31,214 nt of DNA from UMGS1696 sp964558485 (GTDB lineage: Bacteria > Bacillota > Clostridia > Oscillospirales > CAG-272), in NCBI GenBank assembly GCA_964558485.1, contig CAZLED010000026.1, positions 1 to 31,214 of the forward strand, in the 5' to 3' direction. This document shows positions 14,914-22,395 of the stretch, piece after piece (position 1 is the first letter of the stretch; each line of letters starts with the position of its first letter). Both the position numbers and the translations under genes were made by a program. The notes beneath the pieces are model-generated. The model had not been told where the DNA came from. It ran no database searches and saw nothing but the letters and a program-made list of their open reading frames with translations.

Positions 14914-14942
14914 TTGACTTTGGCTTTCCTATCCGCTATACT
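14914..14942 (+). promoter_or_regulatory. Promoter of the GH28-like gene
   Basis: TTGACT (14914-14919) and TATACT (14937-14942) have a 17-bp spacer, 40 nt before the ATG. Confidence 0.85.
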
Positions 14943-14981
14943 ATAGATATACAAAAGCAGAACCGCAAAGGAGATTTTCCC

Positions 14982-16058
14982 ATGCTGACCGATACCACCA
15001 TACGCACCATGATCGATATCGCTACCGCAGACGGCACCCGCCAGATCGTGCTCACCGGCGAGTACACCATATACGAAACTGTTCTCATCCCATCGGATTT
15101 CACCATCGTGCTGGACAACTGCCACCTGACCATGGCACCGGGCACCTTCTGCAATCTGTTCCGCAACCAGCACGCCGACGATCCCTATGCCCGTACCGTC
15201 ACCGATGCAGACCGCAATATCCGCATCATAGGCCGGGGCAAAGCGATCCTGGACGGCGGCGAATACAATGGTCTTTGCGAAGGGAACAGCGAAAAGGACG
15301 GCAGACCCCACATTTCCGTGAACAACCTGCTGCTGTTCGTCAACGTGGACGGCTTTTGGATCCAGGGCATCCAGTGTCGCAACCAGCGTTGGTGGGCACT
15401 GAATTTCCTGTTCTGCGCCCATGGCGTGCTCGAAAACATCGATTTTTGTGCCGACGACACACGCCTGCTGCCGGACGGGACCAGAGTCCATGGCCTCAGT
15501 CGGGACAGCTACGGCGAGGTGTACATCAAAAATGCCGACGGGATCGACCTGCGCAGTGGCTGTCACGACATTCGCATCGAAAACATCACCGGCTTCACCG
15601 AGGACGACACCGTTGCCTTGACCGGCCTTTGGGGAAAAATGGAGCAAATGTACCAGGTGGAAGGCGCCGACACCTCCATCCACAACGTGATCATCCGCAA
15701 CGTGCAAAGCGCCGCCTATTGCACCAATGTACGGCTACTCAACCAAAGCGGCATCCGGCTGTACAATATCCTCATCGATGGGGTCATGGACACATCCGCA
15801 GGCAGTCTCCACATGGACAGAGGCCTCTATGCGGTCCGCATTGGGGACAACCACCTCTACGGGACCCGTCACTCCACACCGGACGAAACGAAAAATATCA
15901 CCGTCCGCAATGTCTATGGCAGAGGAAATACCGTGGTCCAGCTGGCAGGCTCCATCACCGATCTGGTGCTGGACAACATCTGCACCTTCGGCGAATGCAG
16001 CACAGCCGTAGACAACCAAGCAAGGCTTTATCACAGTGACGGCACAGAGATTCAATAA
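14982..16058 (+). CDS. GH28-like right-handed beta-helix protein (polygalacturonase superfamily), cytoplasmic
   Basis: This 358-residue protein folds by pattern as a pectin-lyase-like parallel beta-helix. The successive turns are FTIVLDNCHLTMAPGTF, NIRIIGRGKAILDGG, FWIQGIQCRNQRWWALNF, HDIRIENITGFTEDDTVALT and ITVRNVYGRGNTVVQL. It keeps GH28-like active-site positions: the NADGID segment (about residue 186) and EDD (about 207-209), which correspond to the NTDGID and DD motifs with catalytic Asp residues. There is no signal peptide, so if active it acts on imported oligogalacturonides or related rhamnose/xylose-containing fragments. ATG 14982 has AAAGGAGA just upstream; the frame is open further upstream but overlaps the promoter. 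It probably forms an operon with the small membrane protein 21 nt downstream. Substrate is unknown. Confidence 0.75.
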   Translation: MLTDTTIRTMIDIATADGTRQIVLTGEYTIYETVLIPSDFTIVLDNCHLTMAPGTFCNLFRNQHADDPYARTVTDADRNIRIIGRGKAILDGGEYNGLCEGNSEKDGRPHISVNNLLLFVNVDGFWIQGIQCRNQRWWALNFLFCAHGVLENIDFCADDTRLLPDGTRVHGLSRDSYGEVYIKNADGIDLRSGCHDIRIENITGFTEDDTVALTGLWGKMEQMYQVEGADTSIHNVIIRNVQSAAYCTNVRLLNQSGIRLYNILIDGVMDTSAGSLHMDRGLYAVRIGDNHLYGTRHSTPDETKNITVRNVYGRGNTVVQLAGSITDLVLDNICTFGECSTAVDNQARLYHSDGTEIQ

Positions 16059-16079
16059 GGTACGAAAGGAAAGCATTCT

Positions 16080-16502
16080 ATGAAAAGCATCAAACCCGGT
16101 CGTGGTCCATCCTTCATGGGTGGGATCTCTGCTATATTTGCGGCACTGTTTGGGGTGTTCTGGGTCATTATGGCCTGTGCCATGGGTGGCTGGTTCATGG
16201 CACCCTTTGGGCTGATCTTCATCGCCATCGCCGTGGTCAACGCCATCCATTCCTTCAAGAACGCCACAAGCCAAAACCGCTATTCCAGCTTCGACATCGT
16301 GGACAGCGAAGAGGAGCCGGATCCCCTGAACCTTCAATACGGCAAGACGGTTTCCCATGTGGTAGAAGCGAAAAGCAAGCCGGAGCCGTCCGGGACAACG
16401 AAAGACACGGACAAGGCAGAAAGCCGCTATTGTCCTTGGTGCGGTACCAAGGTGGACGGCGACTATGTGTTCTGCAACCACTGCGGCAAAAAGCTGCCCT
16501 GA
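16080..16502 (+). CDS. Small membrane protein with C-terminal zinc ribbon
   Basis: This 140-residue protein has two hydrophobic segments close together (about 13-35 and 38-58). A charged linker follows, then a C-terminal zinc ribbon YCPWCGTKVDGDYVFCNHCG (about 117-136) with two CxxC pairs that should bind one Zn. GAAAGGA lies 8-14 nt before the ATG at 16080. It lies 21 nt after the GH28-like gene and has no promoter of its own, so the two are probably cotranscribed. Such zinc-ribbon membrane proteins are common in Ruminococcaceae and have no settled function; nothing here adds one. Confidence 0.8.
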   Translation: MKSIKPGRGPSFMGGISAIFAALFGVFWVIMACAMGGWFMAPFGLIFIAIAVVNAIHSFKNATSQNRYSSFDIVDSEEEPDPLNLQYGKTVSHVVEAKSKPEPSGTTKDTDKAESRYCPWCGTKVDGDYVFCNHCGKKLP

Positions 16503-16564
16503 TCCTGTCACAGAAACTTTACAGAAATAACCAATATTGTAACAGTTTATACGTTTTTCTTCCA

Positions 16565-16593
16565 TTGCAAAAAACAGCTGATTCCGGTATAAT
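16565..16593 (+). promoter_or_regulatory. Promoter of the AI-2E-family gene
   Basis: TTGCAA (16565-16570) and TATAAT (16588-16593) have a 17-bp spacer, about 65 nt before the ATG. Confidence 0.7.
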
Positions 16594-16658
16594 ACTGTAC
16601 ACAGCAAAAGTATCTTTTGAGAAAACAGCATTTTTGAAATAAGTGGAGCTTGTCTTAC

Positions 16659-17930
16659 ATGAAAATCGAAACCAAACAACTATTCAAGATCGCCGGTGTG
16701 GTGTTTCTGACGTACCTGGCGATCCAGTTCTGGCCGCAGGTCGTTACGCTTTTCTCTGCGTTGCTGGGAGCTGCCTTTCCGCTGATCGTAGGAGCCTGCA
16801 TCGCCTATGTGGTGGGCATCCTGATGGATTGGTTCGAGCGGCATTATTTCCCACGCAGTCGGCAGAAATGGGTGCAGAAGTCCCGGACAGGTGTGTGTCT
16901 TCTGGTGGCATTTTTGTCCCTGCTTCTGATCGTGGGTCTGGTCATTGGCCTGATCCTGCCGGAGCTCATCGACTGCTTTACGTTGTTGTTCAACCTGGTC
17001 CAGGAGAATCTGCCCCGACTTATGGACGAGCTTCTGACCTATGCGGATAGCCTGGATCTGCTGCCGGAGGACATCTTGGGCTTTTTAGAAAACATCGACT
17101 GGAAATCCCGGATCGGTGAGTTTATCCAGGCACTGACCGCTGGTGTGGGCGGCGTCATGGGCACGGTGATCAAGACCGTATCCTCCGTATTCTCCGGTGT
17201 GGTGACCGCACTGCTTGCCATCATTTTCTCTCTGTATCTGCTGGTGGGCAAGCACAAGCTGAAAAACCAGGCAAACCGCATCCTGCAAAACTATTGCAAA
17301 CCCAAGCTGTACAGCCGGATCCTGTACGTCCTGCGTACCCTGGACGACTGCTTCCACAACTACATCGTGGGGCAGTGTACCGAGGCTGTGATCCTGGGGC
17401 TGCTGTGTACCATCGGTATGCTGCTGTTCCGTCTGCCCTACGCCACCATGATCGGTGCACTCATCGCCTTTACCGCACTGATCCCCATCGCCGGTGCATA
17501 CATTGGTGCCGGTGTGGGTGCGTTCATGATCCTGACCGTGTCTCCCATCAAAGCGGTATTCTTCCTGATTTTTATCGTGGTCCTGCAGCAGCTGGAAGGG
17601 AACATCATCTATCCCCGTGTGGTTGGGTCGTCTATCGGTCTGCCGGGCATCTGGGTGCTGGCAGCCGTGACCGTGGGCGGCGGCATCTTAGGCGTAGGTG
17701 GTATGCTGCTTGGCGTACCCATGACGGCGGCCCTGTACCGGATCCTGCAGGAAGACCTGCACAGACGAGAGGGCAAGGCAAAAAAGACAAACGATGACGA
17801 TGACGAAGACGACGAACCGAACCCGGACAAAAAGCCGGAGCCTGTTGTGGCAAGCGGATCGGAGCCAAGTGTAGAACCGAAAAAGCCTGCACCTGTGTCC
17901 AAGCCCAAAAAGAATAAGAAAAAGAAATGA
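16659..17930 (+). CDS. AI-2E/PerM-family membrane transporter
   Basis: This 423-residue membrane protein belongs to the AI-2E transporter (PerM/YtvI) family. It has two N-terminal helices (about 8-55), a helix near 72-97, a soluble stretch rich in amphipathic helices (about 98-160), and a C-terminal bundle. The bundle includes the family signature region YIVGQCTEAVILGLLCTIGM, the PYATMIGALIAFTALIPIAG segment and QLEGNIIYPRVVGSSIGLPG. A long charged tail (about 370-423) has an Asp/Glu run followed by a Lys run. ATG 16659 is used because GGAG lies 10 nt upstream; the in-frame TTG at 16650 is too close to that site. Members range from AI-2 exporters to Na+/H+ antiporters, so the substrate is open. 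Confidence 0.88.
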   Translation: MKIETKQLFKIAGVVFLTYLAIQFWPQVVTLFSALLGAAFPLIVGACIAYVVGILMDWFERHYFPRSRQKWVQKSRTGVCLLVAFLSLLLIVGLVIGLILPELIDCFTLLFNLVQENLPRLMDELLTYADSLDLLPEDILGFLENIDWKSRIGEFIQALTAGVGGVMGTVIKTVSSVFSGVVTALLAIIFSLYLLVGKHKLKNQANRILQNYCKPKLYSRILYVLRTLDDCFHNYIVGQCTEAVILGLLCTIGMLLFRLPYATMIGALIAFTALIPIAGAYIGAGVGAFMILTVSPIKAVFFLIFIVVLQQLEGNIIYPRVVGSSIGLPGIWVLAAVTVGGGILGVGGMLLGVPMTAALYRILQEDLHRREGKAKKTNDDDDEDDEPNPDKKPEPVVASGSEPSVEPKKPAPVSKPKKNKKKK

Positions 17931-17936
17931 TCCCAT

Positions 17937-17983
17937 AAACCAAAAGCGTACAGAATGCACCTTGTTCTGTGCGCTTTTGGTTT
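17937..17983 (+). terminator. Terminator of the AI-2E-family gene
   Basis: A 19-bp stem (17937-17955 with 17965-17983) includes one G-U pair, with AAACCAAAAGCG matching CGCTTTTGGTTT at the base. The A/T-rich ends act as the T run. Confidence 0.85.
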
Positions 17984-18010
17984 GCCCGGAACCATCCGAC
18001 AAAGCGAACA

Positions 18011-18027
18011 TATACTGAGGACAGTAT
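18011..18027 (+). promoter_or_regulatory. feoAB promoter -10 box inside an inverted repeat
   Basis: TATACT (18011-18016) is a good -10 box. It overlaps a perfect inverted repeat ATACTG-AGGA-CAGTAT (18012-18027). The -35 position (GGAACC, 17987-17992 region) is poor. A regulator binding the repeat would block the polymerase; a metal sensor of the DtxR or Fur type is a guess from the downstream genes. Confidence 0.45.
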
Positions 18028-18051
18028 GGCAAACAAAGGAGTGTTCACAGT

Positions 18052-18321
18052 ATGGAACAAAAATTGTCTGCACTCAGCCTGGGACAGACGGGCATCATTG
18101 CATCGATAGTGGAAGGCAGCTTCGGCAGTCGTCTGCAGGATCTGGGATTCACACCGGGCAGCAGGGTCACAGCGGAGATGGCCAGTCCCATAGGCGGCGA
18201 CCCGGTGGCGTATCGGGTACGGGGCACGCTGGTGGCACTGCGACATACGGATGCAGCACAGGTCACGGTGCTTGTACCCATGGAACGAACGGAGGATGCG
18301 ATATGTGGCAAGCTGTGCTGA
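18052..18321 (+). CDS. feoA: FeoA, ferrous iron transport accessory protein
   Basis: This 89-residue SH3-like protein has the FeoA pattern: LSALSLGQTGIIASI at the start, LQDLGFTPGSRVTAEMASP in the middle and VAYRVRGTLVALRHTDAAQVTV at the end. FeoA binds the cytoplasmic side of FeoB and is needed for Fe2+ uptake. AAGGAG lies 10-15 nt before ATG 18052. Its stop codon lies 19 nt inside feoB, so the two are translationally coupled. Control is probably by iron through the inverted repeat over the -10 box. Confidence 0.93.
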   Translation: MEQKLSALSLGQTGIIASIVEGSFGSRLQDLGFTPGSRVTAEMASPIGGDPVAYRVRGTLVALRHTDAAQVTVLVPMERTEDAICGKLC

Positions 18322-20081
18322 CCGGCAATCCTAATGTAGGCAAAAGCACCGTGTTCAATGCGCTCACCGGCCTGCGGCAGCACACAGGCAATTGGCCGGG
18401 CAAAACCGTAGAGACCAAAACGGGACGGCTGCGTACCCCATCGACAACGCTTTCCCTGACCGACCTGCCGGGAACCTACAGCCTTACGGGACATTCGCCG
18501 GAGGAAGTGGTGGCCGGGGACTACCTGCGGGAACATACGGCAGACTGTGTGGTGGTGGTCTGCGATGCCACAGCACTTTCCCGGAATTTGATTTTGGCCT
18601 TGCAGATCCGGGAACGTTTTCACCGGTGTGTGGTCTGCGTGAACCTGATCGATGAAGGGGAAAAACGTGGCATTGTGGTGGATACGGTTGCGCTGTCCAC
18701 CATATTGGGCTGTCCGGTGGTGGCCTGTGCTGCCCGACAAAAACGAGGACTGGACACACTGCGGCAAACGATCCTGTCCGTCTGTGCAGGAACACAAACG
18801 CCAGCTCTGCCAACCTACTACGCCTATGGAAAGGATATCCCAGCCCAGGCAGAGGCCATTGCAAGGACGGTCTGCCGGGTATCGGAAACGACGCTTCCCC
18901 AAGATGCCAAACTGGATCACCTGTTGGCCGGTTCCTGGATGGCATATCCGGTGATGGCGGCGCTGGGGATCGTTGTGCTATGGCTGACCATTCGTGGTGC
19001 AGGCTACCTGTCGGAGGCGCTGACACGGTGCTTTGACTGGCTGCTCACCCAATGTATGCGATGTGGCACAGCACTGGGGCTGCCAACCATGCTTTGCTCT
19101 TTCTTGGTGGAAGGTGTGCTGACCACCCTGACCCAGGTGATCGCTGTGATGCTGCCGCCGATGGCGATCTTCTTTCCTCTGTTCACGCTGTTAGAGGATC
19201 TGGGGTATCTGCCAAGAGCCGCCTTTTGTCTGGATCGGGCCTTTCACGGCTGCGGTGCTTGCGGAAAACAGGCGCTGACCATGCTCATGGGACTGGGCTG
19301 CAATGCGGCTGGTGTCACGGGCTGCCGGATCATCGACTCTCCCCGGGAACGAAAGCTGGCGATCCTGACCAATAGCCTGACGCCCTGCAATGGACGATTG
19401 CCCATGGTACTGTCGTTGACGGGTGCGTTGGTGGTGCTTCTCAGTCGCACGCACACAGCCTCGGTGGGACTGCAGACGGTGACCGTGGGATTGGTGTTGG
19501 CACTGTGTACCGGCGTGACATTGCTGCTCTGCCGTGGCCTGAGCCATACGCTGCTTCGTGGGGAAAGCACTACCTTCACCCTGGAGCTGCCCTGTTATCG
19601 GATCCCCAGGTGGGGACAGGTGCTCGTTCGTTCCTTTCTGGATCGGACCCTGTTGGTGCTGCGGCGTGCTGTGGTGGTGGCGGCTCCGGCTGGCGCACTG
19701 CTCTGGTGCTTGACCCATATGGTCTGGCACGATGCCACATGGTACCAATGGGTCACCCTATGCCTGGATCCTGTTGGAAAATGCTTCGGTATGGACGGCG
19801 TGATCCTGACCGCATTTGTCCTGTCTTTACCGGCAGCTGAGCTGTTTTTGCCACTGGTGCTGCTTGGATATGGCGCATCGGAGATCATGCTGTGGCAGTG
19901 CTGGCAGGGTACCACGATTTTGTGTGTGCTGTGGTTCACCCTGTTCCATTGGCCCTGCGCCACCACACTGCTGACCATCCATAAGGAGACCGGCAGCTGG
20001 CGTATGACACTGCTATCGGCCGCACTGCCAACAGCCATAGGTCTTGCCGGTTGTCTGCTGCTGCGTGCCTTGCCCATATAA
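18303..20081 (+). CDS. feoB: FeoB, ferrous iron transporter (short clostridial type)
   Basis: This 592-residue protein imports Fe2+ across the cytoplasmic membrane. The N-terminal G domain has G1 GNPNVGKS (residues 8-15), G3 DLPG (about 54-57) and G4 NLID (about 111-114). A membrane domain (about 215-592) has two gate regions. The first contains GLGCNAAGVTGCRIIDSPRE, followed by LTPCNGRLPM; this CNAAGV/PCNGR form is that of clostridial FeoB proteins. It is shorter than the 773-residue E. coli protein, partly because the linker between the G and membrane domains is short. ATG 18303 has GGAGG 8-13 nt upstream, inside feoA. No feoC is seen. Confidence 0.93.
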   Translation: MWQAVLTGNPNVGKSTVFNALTGLRQHTGNWPGKTVETKTGRLRTPSTTLSLTDLPGTYSLTGHSPEEVVAGDYLREHTADCVVVVCDATALSRNLILALQIRERFHRCVVCVNLIDEGEKRGIVVDTVALSTILGCPVVACAARQKRGLDTLRQTILSVCAGTQTPALPTYYAYGKDIPAQAEAIARTVCRVSETTLPQDAKLDHLLAGSWMAYPVMAALGIVVLWLTIRGAGYLSEALTRCFDWLLTQCMRCGTALGLPTMLCSFLVEGVLTTLTQVIAVMLPPMAIFFPLFTLLEDLGYLPRAAFCLDRAFHGCGACGKQALTMLMGLGCNAAGVTGCRIIDSPRERKLAILTNSLTPCNGRLPMVLSLTGALVVLLSRTHTASVGLQTVTVGLVLALCTGVTLLLCRGLSHTLLRGESTTFTLELPCYRIPRWGQVLVRSFLDRTLLVLRRAVVVAAPAGALLWCLTHMVWHDATWYQWVTLCLDPVGKCFGMDGVILTAFVLSLPAAELFLPLVLLGYGASEIMLWQCWQGTTILCVLWFTLFHWPCATTLLTIHKETGSWRMTLLSAALPTAIGLAGCLLLRALPI

Positions 20082-20088
20082 AGGAAAA

Positions 20089-20117
20089 CACCTGCCTACG
20101 TGTATTGTAAGCAGGTG
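20089..20117. terminator. Terminator between feoB and the purF-like gene
   Basis: CACCTGC (20089-20095) pairs with GCAGGTG (20111-20117). On the minus strand it runs into TTTTCCTTT, so it mainly serves the folT operon. On the plus strand the T run is poor. Confidence 0.6.
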
Positions 20118-20209
20118 CTACTATTTGATGGAACATTTGAATACGCACGAAACGGTCAAGTGCACATATATGTGCTGTTTCCTACAGACTTATGGGTCAC
20201 TGTTTGTGA

Positions 20210-21616
20210 TTATTCCTTGCCATCCCAGCAGTAGGTGCAGAATTTGTCCGCATCCAGACCGGACGCTGCGATCATGTCGTCCAGCCGCTGGTACTTCAGC
20301 GTGGTAAAGTTCATCATCTTGCGGATCTCCTCTACCATGGCGGCGTACTCCGGCGTATCCGGGTCGCAGTACTTTTCCAGCTTGCCTTCGTGGTCAGCAC
20401 CTTCCAGCATGGCAACGATCCGACGAGAGATCAGATCCATGTCCGAGGTGGAACGGGAGAAGTTCAGGTACTTGCAGCCGTACATGATCGGTGGGCACGC
20501 CAGACGAATATGTACCTCCTTGGCACCGCTCTTGTACAAAAATTCCGTGGTCTCTCGCAGCTGGGTGCCACGCACGATGGAGTCGTCGATGAGGATCAGC
20601 TTTTTGTCCTTGATCAGGTCACCCACCGGGATCAGCTTCATGTGTGCGATCAGGTTCCGTTGGCTCTGCTTCTGGGGCATGAAGGAACGAGGCCAGGTGG
20701 GCGTGTACTTGATGAAGGGACGGGAATAGGGGATCCCGGAACGGTTGGCGTATCCAATGGCATGGGCCAGCCCCGAGTCCGGTACACCAGCCACTGTGTC
20801 GGCTTCCAGACCTTTGTCACGCTGCGCCAGGTAATCCCCACAACGGCAGCGCATGGTCTCTACGTTCACGCCTTCATAAGTGGAGGTAGGATAGCCGAAA
20901 TATACCCATAAGAAGGAGCAGATCTTCAGCTTGTCGTCCGGCTTCCGCACCACTTCTACGCCGTCAGCGGACACAAAATCGATCTCACCGGGCCCTAGCT
21001 CCTTCACAAATTCATAGCCTAAATTCAGGAAAGAGAAGGATTCAAAGGCCGTACAGTATGCCCCATCCTTTTTGCCGATGATGATGGGTGTACGCCCAAC
21101 CCGGTCTCTGGCCGCATAGATCCCCGTAGGCGTCAGCAGCAGAATGGACATGGAACCGTCGATCTGTTCCTGGGCATACCGGATCCCGGCCGGAATGGAA
21201 TTTTGCGAATTGATCAGCGCCGCCACCAGCTCCGTTGGATTGATGTTGCCGGCAGTCATTTCCAGAAAATGGGAAGTGCCGGCAGCAAAGGCCTTTTCCA
21301 CCAGCTCGTCCGCATTGTTGATCCGACCCACCGTGGTGATGGCATAATGCCCCAGGTGAGAGCGCACGATCAGCGGCTGGGGTTCCGTGTCCGAGATGCA
21401 GCCAATGCCGCAGAGCCCGTGCATCTCATCCACATCGCTTTCAAACTTGGTACGGAACGGAGAGTTTTCGATGTTGTGGATGACCCGCTGAAACGCACCG
21501 TCCGCATACACCGCCATCCCACCTCGCTTGGTACCCAAATGGGAATGATAGTCCGTTCCGAAAAACAGGTCAAATACACAGTCCGTCTTGGACGCTACGC
21601 CAAAAAATCCACCCAT
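20210..21616 (-). CDS. Amidophosphoribosyltransferase-like protein lacking glutaminase catalytic residues
   Basis: This 468-residue PurF homologue has a complete phosphoribosyltransferase half with the PRPP loop LILIDDSIVRGT (about 340-351). It also has the C-terminal FCTYC (C460, C463), which corresponds to iron-sulfur ligands of the B. subtilis-type enzyme. The N-terminal Ntn-hydrolase half is kept in outline, but the protein begins MGGFFGVAS where PurF begins (M)CGIFGI, so the nucleophile Cys is Gly. The RYxT glutamine-binding segment and the NG oxyanion pair are also replaced (GIGCISDTEPQPL, ITTVGRINN). It may use free ammonia or have another role. ATG 21616 is chosen over 21622 because GGAG is 9 nt upstream of it and only 3 nt from the other. 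It is the last gene of the folT-folC operon. Confidence 0.85.
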   Translation of the reverse strand: MGGFFGVASKTDCVFDLFFGTDYHSHLGTKRGGMAVYADGAFQRVIHNIENSPFRTKFESDVDEMHGLCGIGCISDTEPQPLIVRSHLGHYAITTVGRINNADELVEKAFAAGTSHFLEMTAGNINPTELVAALINSQNSIPAGIRYAQEQIDGSMSILLLTPTGIYAARDRVGRTPIIIGKKDGAYCTAFESFSFLNLGYEFVKELGPGEIDFVSADGVEVVRKPDDKLKICSFLWVYFGYPTSTYEGVNVETMRCRCGDYLAQRDKGLEADTVAGVPDSGLAHAIGYANRSGIPYSRPFIKYTPTWPRSFMPQKQSQRNLIAHMKLIPVGDLIKDKKLILIDDSIVRGTQLRETTEFLYKSGAKEVHIRLACPPIMYGCKYLNFSRSTSDMDLISRRIVAMLEGADHEGKLEKYCDPDTPEYAAMVEEIRKMMNFTTLKYQRLDDMIAASGLDADKFCTYCWDGKE

Positions 21617-22385
21617 ATACATTTACTCCTTCATGAATTGGTTGTTTGTATCGTATGCGATCCTTCCGTGGAAAGATCGTGATGCCGTAAGAAAGTGTGG
21701 CAGCACTACTCTCTTCCAACGAAAGCTTGCTTAACTGCTTGAAATATAAAGTGCCGTCGTCCCGTTTGATGATCAGGACAAAATAGGGCTCCGACTCCAC
21801 TTGCCCCTGGACCACCGTAAAGGTCACACGCCAGGTCTTGTCGGTCTCCCCAACAGAGGTGATGTGTACCTGGCTGTCGTCCGGAATGGGCGTGGATAGG
21901 GAAATGTACGCCTGCACTTTGCTGAGATACCGGAACCGACTGCCGTCCCTGTGGGAGATCTTCACCGAGCCGCCAAAGTAGCGATACATGGTCGCCTCAA
22001 AGTCAGCCGCCGGAATGATCTCCGAGATCTGGTATTCCGGATAGACCTCTGCGGCCTTGGCGATCAGTGCCATGTTGCCGGAGTACCGGGCGTATTCGCT
22101 TTCCAACATATAGGTTAGCACCGTGTCCCGGTAGGCTGAGATGGCATCGTTCATGTTGTCAAAGGGAATGAGCGTGGGCACCAGGATCTGGATCAGGTCT
22201 GCCAGCACTGCAGCCGTGTCGCTGTCGGTGTCGTAGGTGGTATGTACCTCTTCGCTCATATAATCGTAGGTGTCAAAGCCCAGCTTGTCCACGATCTCTG
22301 TTACGGTCGAACAGCCGGTGCAGCCACTGAGCATGGCCAGACACAGCACCGCTGCCAGTACCCGTTTCCCCATCCGGTATTTCAT
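21570..22385 (-). CDS. Lipoprotein of unknown function in the folT operon
   Basis: This 271-residue protein has a lipoprotein signal peptide (GKRVLAAVLCLAMLSGC, Cys at about 22). A globular domain of mixed helices and strands follows, with no catalytic motif I can name (YPEYQISEIIPAADFEATMY, then KTWRVTFTVVQGQVESEPYF). GAGGGGAGA lies just before ATG 22385, 10 nt after the folC stop. Its last 15 codons run out of frame over the start of the purF-like gene, an overlap of 47 nt, and the purF ribosome binding site lies within it. The tail KQPIHEGVNVYGWIFWRSVQ looks unlike the rest and may come from a lost stop codon or a frameshift. A substrate-binding role is not supported by anything seen. Confidence 0.75.
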   Translation of the reverse strand: MKYRMGKRVLAAVLCLAMLSGCTGCSTVTEIVDKLGFDTYDYMSEEVHTTYDTDSDTAAVLADLIQILVPTLIPFDNMNDAISAYRDTVLTYMLESEYARYSGNMALIAKAAEVYPEYQISEIIPAADFEATMYRYFGGSVKISHRDGSRFRYLSKVQAYISLSTPIPDDSQVHITSVGETDKTWRVTFTVVQGQVESEPYFVLIIKRDDGTLYFKQLSKLSLEESSAATLSYGITIFPRKDRIRYKQPIHEGVNVYGWIFWRSVQDGLCI

Positions 22386-22395
22386 GCGTCTCCCC

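Noticed and set aside
16538..16560. TGTAAC string resembling the possible ECF -35 box of the sigma operon
   Set aside because: No matching downstream element lies at 16 bp, and a good sigma-A promoter explains the gene at 16659.
17955..18302. Upstream extension of the feoB frame
   Set aside because: It covers the AI-2E terminator, the feo promoter and all of feoA. The FeoB family starts at MWQAVLTGNPNVGKS, with GGAGG before it.
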